From Anarhynchus alexandrinus (taxonomy: Eukaryota; Chordata; Aves; Charadriiformes; Charadriidae), in the NCBI GenBank assembly GCA_008711295.1, contig VUYV01000608.1, forward strand, positions 1 to 64,000: 64,000 nt of DNA, in the 5' to 3' direction. Position 1 is the stretch's first letter. Every line of letters begins with the position of its first letter. The notes under the pieces were generated by a model that had not been told where the DNA came from, searched no databases, and saw nothing but the letters and a program-made list of their open reading frames with translations. This document shows positions 50,746-62,223 of this stretch, in pieces. A program made the position numbers and the translations under genes.

Positions 50746-53700
50746 TGGGCCGGGATTCTCTCGTGTCACCCAGTTGTCCATTTCAGAGTCAAGGCTCAGC
50801 TGGCCCTAGGGAGAGGAAGCAATGGCACGGAGTGCTGCTAGCAAAGAAAAAACCCTCGTTAGAATAAGCTGGAGCTGCAGATAAGGGCTGGGACAGCACA
50901 GTGCCACACCACCCCTGAAGCTCTCCCCGCAGGTATCCTGGCTTAGTGCAGAAGTGAGACTGTCCCGTCGTGCACACCAGGCCACCCTGAAATCGGCTCC
51001 TGGCACCCCGGAGATAGGCCGTTTTACCAGGCTGTGTCCTCCAGCTGGGATTGCAGCAGCTGCAGAGAAGTCCCTGGCAGCTCTGCGCCTGGGGATGGGA
51101 GAGCAGCCGGAGTGACACCATCATCTCAGCCCTGTGACGAGATCCGGTCCAGGCCTTGACGTTACTTAGGACAGCCTTGAAACTGCCCAAGCTCTCACCA
51201 GTGGGAAAATCCTCTGGTGGAGGCACTGCAGGGACCAGGAGCTCCAGGTACACCCTTTGCTCATGGGACACCACCAGCTCCGGCCCTGGGATCCAGTAGC
51301 CCAGGGCTCCCTGCCTGTGCCCGTGAGGATGCTTTGATCTCCAGATGGTGTCTGTGCAACCCAAAAGCACAGGGGCTGGAGAGCTGCCATGGTCATCGCC
51401 ATTTTGCACTATTTTGCATGAACAGATCCTGCCTTCAGGCCTGCTGCCTTTGAAGCCCCAATGCTGGAGGCTCTCTGCAGAACCTGCAGCATTGAGGCAT
51501 CATGTCCTGGGACCCTGGATATCCTGGGAGTCCTGAGACTCCCACCACGGAGACACCGTTGTTTGCATGGACACCTCTTCCTGCCTCAGGAGGTGCCTTC
51601 TCCCCTTTCTCTGTCTTATCTTCTGCAAATTAATTTCTGATGTTTTTCTAAAGGCTTTGGGCTTGCCAGACAAGTTGCCACATGTATATAGAAACAAAAG
51701 TGAACTTGCAGGAGACAAGGCAGAGAAAGAAAAGGCAGGTGGGAATTTTCCTCTGTTTCTAGGAGTGGCAGAAAGTGCTTTGAAATCTGTTAATGCAAAA
51801 TGGTGTAAAATTGCAAATTACAGTTATGACACTAAAGGAAGTAAACAGACTCTGGAAGTATGAACTGGCCTCTGGGATGTGGGAACTCGGTCCAAGGCAA
51901 GTCTATGAAAGGTGTTGTGATTCATGTATATACAATTAGTTAGTAGCTCTCCACCCTGGAAATTATCCAATTATGTATTCAAAACACAAGAAACCAAAGA
52001 GAGATCTTTAAGAAGTTGGAAAACTAAAAAAGTTATTATTATTCAAGGGATAAACCCTGTTGTGCAGGACCAGCAGTGGTTCTGGCTGGGCTCTGAGGAA
52101 GGCTCCCTGACCTGCTTGGCACTGCTGCCGAGGTCCAAGTCTGTGGAGAGAGGAGCCAGAGGAATCCCTAGTCTTCTGAAAGTAGAAAAAACAAAACACA
52201 GAGAAGAAAAACACAGCCAAAGAGGTACAAAAGAGACAGCAGGCAAGTCTTTACAGCCAGAACTACATTGCAGAGCTGGAGTTGGACCAGCAATACAGCT
52301 ATGGCCCGGAAGCGTCGCACCGCTGCGGGTGTGCTCACCATAAAAAACAGAGTTCAAGCAGTGCATTTAATCCTGGCTTTTCAGTATGTCCCAAAAATGC
52401 CCTGTACCAGGGTCAACCTTACACTGCTAAATAAGGTAATTATTTTTTAATTTATTTATTTTGCTGCCGGGTTATCACAGCGTACACTACCGGGCAGGGC
52501 AGGCAATCAGACAGGTTTCGTTCTCCCTGAGAGGAGTGCAGAATCGTGCAGCAGAAGGGGGCAGAGTAGGACTTCTCCAGTGGATGCCGGGAGCAGATCC
52601 CGCAGGCGATTCCAGACTCCCATGGGCCCCTGGCTTCAAATGCCAGCTCGGATTTAGTGCCACTGGGGCTGGGGGCCCTGGCTGTCGCGGCTTGCCTCGG
52701 GGTGCTGCAAAAAATGTCATTAAATGTACTAGAGAACGCCTTCTGCAAAGGGTCTTTCTGTTCTCCCAGAGCAGCCACAGCGATCTGCTCACGGCATCAC
52801 CAGCTCTGTCCGAGAGATGCCCAAGTAAGGCTATTTAAAGCCCACAGCCCTATTTTCTGCAGCTAAACCATATTTCAGCACCTGAGCCCAGGAATGTATT
52901 AATGCAGTTACATGATTTTATTTTCTATGACCTATACACAACCTGCATCTTCCTCGCAATATAGATTTATAATGTGTGGGTAACTGCAGCTCTGCTCACA
53001 GAAAGTGAACAGACTCCAGTGCATTAAGAAATGCAATTGAGAAATCTCATGCAGATCATGCCATCATGCCAGCCGAGCGAGGAGCCCTTCAGCAGGGACA
53101 TGGGCTCTCCTGCTGCGGGAGTGTTTCGGAGCCACCTTCGAGTCAGCATCCGGCATCAGCTACCAGGAGTGCAGGAATCAGGCATGGAGTGAGGCCACAG
53201 GGTGGCCTCGGACCCTGAGATATCCCCTGTTCACACCCCGCAAGGCTGTTTTGTATCTGTTTTATACGTGTGCCAGGAAGATCTGGATCTGAGGGCGGCA
53301 CTTTGGCGCTGATGGACTTCTCCAACAGCCAGCACAGTGTTTCCAACGCCCATCTCTGAGTCCCCCAATCTCACACCACAGGTCAGAGGAGAATTTTAAG
53401 CATCCCTTTTCTGAAAGAGCAAGTCACATCCCTCCGCAGAGGCTGCAGAGTGCAAAGACACTGGCATATGTGTTTGGCTTTGCCCATGAATAGCTGCACT
53501 GAGGCCACCAAGCCTGAGCACACACACCTTACATTGAAACACAGGCCTAAGTGTTCGCTAGATGGGTGTTTACATTATACAGAAAATAAATAACATAAAT
53601 TCAGTGGTCAATGCTCTGACTTTGTTTCAATACATAGTTGCAGTCTGAACCGGCACAGCGATACTATTCATAGTAAGTTTCATTCAAACAAGTTATGAGA

Positions 53701-55584
53701 TTTTAGGAGTTATTAGTCTAGACAGTGTTAAAAATGCTTATATCTGCACTGCACCCCGGGGATACTAGCCAGGCGTGCATGTCAGTGTGAAGAGACTTGG
53801 GGTGAGACAATGAATGCTTTATCCAATTAACTCCAATTTTTCTGAAAACAGATGTCATACCTTACATTCCCAGCCGTAATTATTGTTGCAAAATGGAAAG
53901 TGGATAGAATAGAGCAAAATCTTCTCACACCAGGACACATGCACAGGAGTGTAAGAACTTCCTTGGAATGCAAAGGAGTAACCTGGGACTGGTTTTGTGT
54001 CTGTCAGTGCCCGTGCGCAGGCAGAGCTGGAAGCCAGCTCCTGGCCCCTGCCTGTAGGCAGGGAGAGCTGCCTGCACCAGGAGCCAGACCTGGCTGCGCC
54101 AAGTGCCCCCCAAGCCGGGGTCTTCCTGCTCCTGTTAGCGCTGCAGGTGGGCCGAGGCCACCTGGTACAGGCATTCCCAAAGCTTGAGGGAACCAGGCAG
54201 CTCACAGGTGGTTCAGGGGTGGAAAAGTGCCAGTTGTGCCAAAAAGAAGGTCCAAATGTGCTTTTGGGGAATTAGTCTCAGGGACTCATTGTCGATAAAG
54301 GTGTGCAGCAAAAAGGTATATGCAGGGAGGGGATGAGGTTGGGACATAGTTTGGGGGATGAGAGTGTGTGAGGAAGATGGGGAGGAGAGGTGCTTCCAGC
54401 ATGAGCATGTGGCGTGGCAGCAGGTCCTGGTAAAAGCACCGGTACCATCCCCACAACAGTGCTGGCCCCACGAAAAGTCAGTGCTGGAGTCACTGGTTGG
54501 GACAGACAGACCACTGCACCCACCAGATGACTCTAAGCCACCTCGTGCCGCAGAGCCAAGCCACTGCATTATCTCGTCCTCTTTAAAGATGGCCATTGCC
54601 ACCTCAAAGCCTTTCCCCGAGTCCCCAGGCAGATTTTCTGCAGTCACTTTCCCATTATCAAAGTGCACCTTGGCTGTACTGGAGCACCTGATCCCCATCT
54701 TCTCTGGAGGGCTGCCAGGGCAAGCACCTGCACAAGCATTCATGCACTGCTTTCTATAGAAAGAGGAGCCATATAGCCATACTCCAGACACACACTGGAT
54801 GTCCCCAGTGGGACGCAGGGACTGCCACGTCCCTCCCTGCAGTAGGTGATGGAGCCATGTGGTCTTAGCAGGGTGCATTCCCTCTCTCAACGGCTGGCTC
54901 CCTCGTTAGTCACGCTTCCTGAAGCAATGGTTGCATCTCATTAGAGTTGGGAATGGAAGGTACTTTGCTGTGCTCCGAACGCTTCAACACCCCTGAGCAG
55001 GCAGAAACCAGGAAGGAGACGCAAGGACGTGCAGTGCTGGCAGCCTGCTGACCGATTGTCATAGTAACCCTGGTTAAAGTCCCATGAGGAAAACCACTTC
55101 TCCTACAGGACTTGACCCCAGAAGGTGACAGGTACCACCAGCACCCCTGGGAGCACGATCACTCTGGCAAGGAGGCCCTGGAGTTATGCAGTAAGAGATG
55201 ATGTAGAGCTTTCCCCCAAGCTGCAGTTCAAGGTCCCTGTGGGGTGATGGTTAACCTCAGTGCCCATTTAAAAGCAGCATAACAGTGTTAATGTCTGCCC
55301 TCAACCCTGGCACCTTCCTCCCTGGAGCTATAAAAGTTCAGAGGACTTTATAAGCTGCTTGTAGGAGCTTTCAGGTGGAAGACTAGAGATGCCACATTTT
55401 TTCATTCTACAACAAAAAGTAATTCAGCCTGTGGAAAGGGGGATAACACCTACTCTGGCATCAGTTACAACAACAAAATGAGTCAAACAGCACCGCATTT
55501 CATTGCAATGTATACTTTTTGGTTTTCCACTTTACAACCCAGGCAGGGTGGTGGCAAAGATGGCTGGGATGGCAAGGCAGCTTG

Positions 55585-55695
55585 GCACAGGTAGAGTGAT
55601 TTGTTCAGGACACTTAGTGAGCTAGTGGCAGGGCCAGGACCAGAAGTGCTGGATCTCAGTCCCAGGCAGGAGTCTTTCCGTTGTACTATTAAAAC
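55585..55695 (+). repeat. MIR-like SINE relic (core region)
   Basis: The series GTGATTTGTTCAGGACACTT, AGTGAGCTAGTGGCAGGGCC, AGGACCAGAAGTGCTGGATC, TCAGTCCCAGGCAGGAGTCT follows the MIR/core-SINE order (GTGACTTGCCCAAGGTCACA, CAGCTAGTAAGTGGCAGAGC, GGATTCGAACCCAGGTCT, CTGACTCCAAAGCC). Judged by eye; ends approximate. Confidence 0.5.
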
Positions 55696-58600
55696 AGACC
55701 AGCTCTTACCTGGTTACTCCCCCAAATGCCTTCTCGACAGTCAAAGCAGAGATTCTTTCTTTCATTTTACCTGTTTCTGCTTTTATTGGTATCTTGACAA
55801 ACAGTGAAGGAAGGTCTGCCAGACTTTCAGGTGACCAGAGCTGCTCCAGCTGTCTGCTGGAGTTGGCAAGGACTGGGAAACTTCACTGCTCTTCACAGCA
55901 TCATCTGCCAGGTCCTGCATGAGAATGAGCTTTCATACAAGGGGCCCAAACACCTGCTACGACATGCTTGGGGGGTGGACAACCTTGTGCCATGCTGGCT
56001 GGGAAGAGGCAGGCACAGGGGAAGAGTGAGGAATGGGTAGGCAGACCAAACATCACTGTGTGTTCTTCAAAGCAAACCCATTAAACTCATGGTACTGGGG
56101 CAATTTCGTGATGCAAGGGCTACAAATCTGCAAAGCTGGCAACAGCATAGCAGTATCACTGAGTCTTAGAAACCCTCACTCTTAAAAATACAGATATTTT
56201 TCCAAAAAGCCAGAAAGTTTCAGACTTTCTCCATATCAGTTCCTTAGGGCTGGAAGATGCCTGGTGGATGATCTGATAATGATGTGCTTTATCAGAAAAG
56301 AGACAAGAAAAATGCCTCCCTGACCATACCTATGGGACTAAAACACAAACAGCTTCTCTGTTAAGGGCAGAGGAAAGTGATACTGCAAATCCGCAGGCAA
56401 TGGCAGAGACCCCAGTCTGTTACTGCTCTGTTGGCAAAAAGTTCTGTGAGACCAACCACCCTCAGGGAACCAGATTAAACCACCCTGAGGGCAGTGAATT
56501 ACTGCCTGTTCACTGTAGCACATGCATGATAACCACACCTGAACACCGGCTTGGCCAAGCAGTGTGGCCAGAGCTGCCTTTGCTCTAGGGAGCCGATGCC
56601 ACCAGCCAGCCCTGCCACCCGCCTGCATGGAGCAGGAGGTGCACTCATGGCACAGCTCATCGGGTCGCTGCACGTCACTCCCTATGTCCCGCCAAGTGCT
56701 CCAAGGGGGTGGGTAACTATCAGGATACCACAAGAGAAGGCACCACGTGCTGCAGCAGACCCACGCGCACGACCGCTTTGTGCCTCCTGATAAGCCTCTG
56801 TCAGGGCAAAAGTAGTATTTCACCGTTTTGAGGTGAAGACACAGGTCTGGTCCCTTCCTCAAAGAATGCCAGGGGAGAGGATGATGTAGCTGTATCAGTA
56901 GCATCCCTGTGGCCCTTCCAGCACTGCTGAGAATGAATTAACTGAATCTGGGTCCAGGCCAGGCCCCGGAGCTGGCGCTGGCTCCATTACAAATTCTCCT
57001 GCTATTTGTAGCATCTCTCCAGCCCCCAGGGCTCATGCTGCTGGCTGAGAAACCTGCTGTTATCAGTTTGGGTTTGTTTCTAAAACATTTCTCAGCATTG
57101 TGGTTGCACAAGAACCTGAAGACTCATGTTTTGAAACCCCAGCCAGAAGGACAGGCACTGCCGTTGCTAGCACAGCACCACCATGTGCAGGGGAGGGTCT
57201 CCAAGCCAGGAAGAGAAACCCATCCGGGTTTCCTAGGTCTTAAAGTTTCTAAAACTGTAAGCAAGGCGCCTATTTCAGGGTGAGCTGGGTGGCACTGTTG
57301 CAGAGCTGGGTGCCGATGAGCAGAGCTCCCCGCAGAAGCAGCAAGCAAGCGAAGGTCTCCTGCTCCATGGCGCTGCCCTGGCTGCTAGCAGAGCGGCTGG
57401 GACAGCATCTGCCTGTGCGAGGCAGCACCTCAGCAGCTTTCTGAGCTGTTGTAGAGGTCTTCAGCACAGCTTCCTAATCTTCATTTGACATGTTAACACT
57501 GATTTTTTTTCTAACTGATACTGCTGATTGATGTTTTTCTTTGATTTCTTCCCAAGGAAGACAAGGAGCCCTGGGGGAGGCAGCCCTCCCGAGAGGTGCC
57601 AAGTCCTCACGTGGAGACCTTTGGGATCAGGGAAAGCACTGCTGGCATAGCAGATGTAAAGCCCTGACCTGGGTAATGTCCCATGCTGTTTTCAAGGCTG
57701 TTGCTGTGTGTGAAAGCACTGCTATCACTGGTGTCCTTTTCCCAATAACATTTCTGACAGTGGCACAGTTGCCCGCCTGGCTTTGAAGCCACAGCTGAGG
57801 AAGAAGTGCTTCTCAAATCCTAAACTTTCCTCTAACACCTACCGACTCCGTCCCAGGTGTCAAAGCAATAGGTTACATAGCAGACAGTCCCAACACGCCA
57901 CAAGTCAGTCATATGCATCATCTGGCCAGGAACAGGAGTATCCATTAGCCTGGCCTGCTAGCCAGAGCAAAGCGGCTACTTTGCATCTCTGGCATCCCTT
58001 GTGCTGGTTTTTTTGGCCAGTGCACCTACAGGACCACCACTTGGGAGGAAGGCGGCACACAGAAATACCCTGATGGTCAACATTATCTAAGAGAAATCAC
58101 AACCCACTGCCTACAAACATTCCGACATCCAAACACTGGGTCTTCCCAGTCAGCTCAGCAGAGTTCCCTGTAACACTACACAGCTCGTGTTTCGTATAGC
58201 GTGCCTCCTGGCCAGCTCTGCAACTGTTTGAGCTCTTCTGCCGCATCAGGACAGCAGACCTGGGACATCAGCCACTTGTGACAGTGGTAAAGACTTTTGA
58301 AGCCCAGAGGAAGCAGCAAACATTCCCATCCTCTGTGTAGCTCATTGTAGAGATAAACACATACAAGACTATCAGTGAGAGATCATAGCAACTTGCTGCT
58401 TCTTGCCTCTGCCTGAAACAAACCACTTCCTCTGCAGCTCTTGCCACTCGGAAGAGACTTCTGGTTTCTCTTGGCTTTTACAGATATCTTTATTCACTTC
58501 ACTCACAATAAACTTTTTGTCTTCTAAACTCTCCCTTTGCTGCTAGTGGAGGTTTCATGTTGGGGCTAAACCAGGAACCACAGTTGTCATGAGGTTTGGG

Positions 58601-59464
58601 ACACACACTAGGACTTGCCACTGGTTTGGGACTTGTTCTTTTGGTCAAGACAGAGAGAACCTGAAGCTATGTGGAGTGTCCAGACTCACAGTGCTTGCTT
58701 GGGAGACCCCAGGAGGACCCTTGCTGTGTTAAACTGAACCACAGCAAACATGACATGCAGAGGACCACCTCTTGGTTCCCAGTGTCATCGCAGAGAATCA
58801 CACTGATCTGAAAGGGAAAATGGAAACACTTTACACAGGCTAAAGGGTGCACCCAGGAGCCGTACCATTATCATCTTCCAAAGCATTGTGAGAAACATGC
58901 AGAAAGAGGTAGGACACTGCATGGCCTCAGCAGCTGGCCCTTGAAAGGAAAGCCACAGGCACCTTCAGCAGCCTAACTCCTCACAGGATACCACAGCAGC
59001 AATGAACACGGACTTCCAGGGATTTCACTGAACTTCCGCCTCCTCCATCCTCTGGCTTTGAAGGTCACTGTCAAATGGAATTGTGTTTTCTTCCCTCTGT
59101 TACTCACCAGCAAGACAATGACCTGCCCTCAATGCCGGCGTTAATGAAGACTACCATGTGAAACAAGGGTCTTGCTGCCTCAGGGGACAGATTTCAGAAC
59201 CAAGTTTTCAGTGAACGGCTGCTGGAAGCTCAAGATTGGAAGGGACCTGCTCTGTCATCTTGGCTTTGCTCCGCTGGCTCCGAGTTCATGTGATCAATTG
59301 CACCATACAGAAACACTTGATACTTGCTCTTCCCACGCCAGCACTCTGCTCCTCTCACCCCCAGACATTCACCCAGAGCTCCCCACCCAGGCAGAAACCA
59401 GATCAGGCACTGACAGCTCACCTGAGCACTGGGGGCAGAGGAAGGGACTGGGGCTCACATGCTA

Positions 59465-59570
59465 TGAAATCCTAACTCAGCCACGAGGTCCTTGCATGAC
59501 CTCAGACACTTCTTGGCTTGCAAATCTCTGCTCTGTCTGTGAGAAGAGCTAATCCTTATTACCAGGCAGC
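59465..59570 (+). repeat. possible MIR-like SINE relic
   Basis: The order CTCAGCCACGAGG, TGACCTCAGACACTTCTTGG, CTGTCTGTGAGAAGAGCTAA, TCCTTATTACC resembles MIR (TGTGTGACCTTGGGCAAGTC, CTCATCTGTAAAATGGGGAT, AATACCTACC). More diverged than the copy at 55.6 kb. Confidence 0.35.
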
Positions 59571-59922
59571 TGTAGCATTTGGATTAGTTACACGCAGAGC
59601 ACTGAGGCAATGAATAACGCACAGCCCCACTCTCTCAACACCGTCATTTGAGGGAAACCACATAAAATACAAACACTGACAATGTGTGTGTTTGCAGAGA
59701 GGCCTCTCTCTAGCTGCCTTCTGGTGATGAAATGAGTTGTGCTGCCTGTTCCGCTCCAGGCAGTTCTCACTGCACCTCCACAGTCCCACTACCTACTGAA
59801 CCACTGCCACCTCCTTAATTACCAAGCCCAATTAAATCCTGACCTCAGATTCAAAGGGGGTGGGAAAAACAACATAGAAATGAGCACTGGAGACACAGAC
59901 ATGTGCTTTACAAATCTCACAG

Positions 59923-59928
59923 TTTATT
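59923..59928 (-). terminator. BDH1: candidate BDH1 polyadenylation signal (AATAAA)
   Basis: AATAAA on the minus strand, about 1.8 kb after the BDH1 stop codon. I noticed no nearer canonical hexamer, but a variant signal closer to the stop is possible. Confidence 0.3.
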
Positions 59929-60629
59929 TTTTTCCTCTGTGTAAATCAGTGCTACTTAACATTACTCACATTTCACAGTGCAGGGGGCAGAAGTGACTAC
60001 AACACCGCTTATGCTGCAGTTCAGTGGGATTGTTCTGAGTCCTGGATCCCAGGCAATCTCCATGTGCTGATGACCTGGAATAGAAAAGAACTGCACGGCC
60101 AGCATTTCCAGTAGTTGTAACTACAAGCTACCTCCACAGCATCTCTAAGGGAAGCCTGTGTTCCTCCTCAGGCGTCACAGCATTCACAGCTGCATGCAGA
60201 CTCCAAGCATTAGCATTTACAGCCAGCAGCATATAAGATGTTTATGGCACAGTTTCCAAGTCAGAGCTAGCACAGACAGATGAGGAAAGAGCAAATGATA
60301 AGCTCTTTTCATAGCCACCTAATCTCACATAGGACAAAACAGAACAAAGTCTAGTAGTGGAAGGGAAAGCTGGTCCCTAGAGTGAGAGGATAGGGTCCCA
60401 GCCTGGCCAGCAGTGCCCACAGCCCCCTGACTGCTCCACTAGTGGTCACCACTGGGACAGAAGGAACGGGGCACAAAGTCCCGGCACTTGGAGAAATTAT
60501 TGAAATCCCTCTATACGGCCAACAGGAAAGACCCTTGGTGACACTGTGCAAAAGTAGCTCATACCAGTTATCAGGAGGTTCTCTGAGGAGACAATCATGA
60601 GTGACATGGAAATTTCATTATGCTATATT

Positions 60630-60648
60630 AAAAAAAAAAAAAAAAAAA
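60630..60648 (+). repeat. A19 homopolymer
   Basis: Nineteen A in the APOD-BDH1 intergenic region. No retrocopy body recognised to its left. Confidence 0.9.
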
Positions 60649-61741
60649 GAAACATGTCACTTAAAGCACCCTTCCAGAGCTCATAGTCAGGCCATGCTGG
60701 CTGCACAGTGCCCCATCACTGTTCCAAGTGCAGAGAGGATGAAACCAAAAAACTGATTTGGGAAAGCAAGAGCAGCTCCCTCACCAGCAAGAAGGAGCCT
60801 AGCATGGGGCAGTGACATGAGGGAAGCAGGGGGACAGCTGCACAGTGTCTGCACCACAGCTGAGTAGTTCAGGCACTGGTACCTAAGGTAGCAGTCAGAG
60901 GAGCCAAATTTGTTTGCTACATCAGAGTCAAGCCCGTCCCACCAAGCTCATCAGCAGTGGGTAGAGAGAGGCTGCAAGTCCCAGCATCCACAGGGACTGA
61001 CAGAGGGATGGCTCAGACCTCACTTGTTATTAGAAGGGCTTTTACCTGCCCAGCCTGTCTGCGGTCACTGGCTCTGGCAACTCCTGGCCACAGTGCTGGG
61101 AGGGAAGAACCCTTCTTTGCAGGGCTCTGACCCACCTCCCCCCAAGCTAGGTAATGAGGCTGTTTAGAGGCAGTGTTGCTGTTTTCCTGGAAAGAGCAGT
61201 CACAGAGCAGAGCAGAGCTTCCTAGCAGTATCAGGAAAACAACAGAAGGCTGTCTGACCCATTTTCAACCAAATGGAAAACTCTGCTTTTGTTTCCCATT
61301 TTAGTTTCTCCCTTTGAGACATCTCATAGCAACAGCTTTGCTCTGCTATTAGCAGCCTGTCCTTGTAAGGAGAAGCCAGAGCCCATTAATGAGCCAAATT
61401 TATCACTGGGGAAACTCTGCTGAACTGATTACACTAGCCACATATTTGACCCATTATGTTAACCTTCCTCTGTGTCCTCCACAGTTAGAAGATACCTTTC
61501 AACTCTAATCAGGACAGCAGGAAATACAAAGAGCAAGAATCAGAAAAAAAACCCACAAAACAAAGCAAGCCATGCTGTTCTCAGCATCCTACAAGACAAG
61601 ACATGAAGCCATAACCCAAAGAGAAAGAACACATGTCTACAAGGGGAGATGCCTCAGCAATGGGTGCAGACAGCCCTGACTAAGTCAGCTCTAACCTGCG
61701 CGCACCTATGAGCACTGGAAGGATGCCTGAAGGACGGCCAT

Positions 61742-62223
61742 TTACAAGGTGGCTCCAGGGATGTAAAGCCAGTCAGCAATGGCAGTGGGCAGGTGAGTCA
61801 TGACTTGCAGCCTCACCCACCAATAGGTCTCCATGGGATTGTAACGGTTGTTCGGGCACACAGAAGTGAGTGCATCAGTGATGTCATTCAATACCAGAGA
61901 CATGTCCTTCAGGCCACTGTTAACAAAGGACTTCATCAGCGCCACATGGCGAGTGAAATACTCCCTCCCATAGTCCTCCTGCACAGTGTCACTGGCTCCG
62001 CTCCACAGTGCCTCAGCCTGCTTGTCGATGCCGTCTGCCGTCAGGATGCCTGTCGCTGCCACAAAGTTACTGGGCTCAATTAGGATGACTCTGACACCCC
62101 AGCGGTACATCTCCTGCCGGAGACAGTCAGAGAAGGCTGCCGCCCCAAACTTGGAAATGCAATAGCAGGAGCGAGATGGACTCACCATCCGTCCCAACAT
62201 ACTTGTGATGTTCACCACACGGC
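61742..62223 (-). CDS. BDH1: BDH1 last coding exon
   Basis: 482 bp after acceptor GCTCTTTTCTCTCTAG. GC joins the preceding G to restore Gly, then [20 protein letters not shown] and the YxxxK active site follow. TAA is at 61744-61742. It carries the substrate and lipid-binding C-terminal part. Confidence 0.92.

Larger units (their letters stand above)
47817..61741. other. APOD-BDH1 intergenic region
   Basis: About 13.9 kb without a supported gene. The first 3 kb upstream of APOD is GC-rich with many overlapping open frames on all six frames, a sign of few stop codons rather than genes. Visible contents: a CA-rich microsatellite (about 48567-48588), a decayed minisatellite (about 50455-50745), two MIR-like relics (about 55585-55695 and 59465-59570), a 19-A run (60630-60648) and probably the BDH1 3' UTR at the right end. 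Confidence 0.75.

Noticed and set aside
47000..50850. Many overlapping open frames of 100-200 codons on both strands
   Set aside because: All six frames are open at once, which points to stop-poor GC-rich sequence. No domain, splice pattern or signal peptide supports any of them.
54213..54890. 225-codon minus-strand open frame
   Set aside because: No recognisable protein family, and antisense frames are open as well. Treated as chance.
59230..59262. GATTGGAAGGGACCT segment resembling a CR1 3' fragment
   Set aside because: Only a short phrase matches, and the typical ATTCTATG-type end of CR1 is missing.
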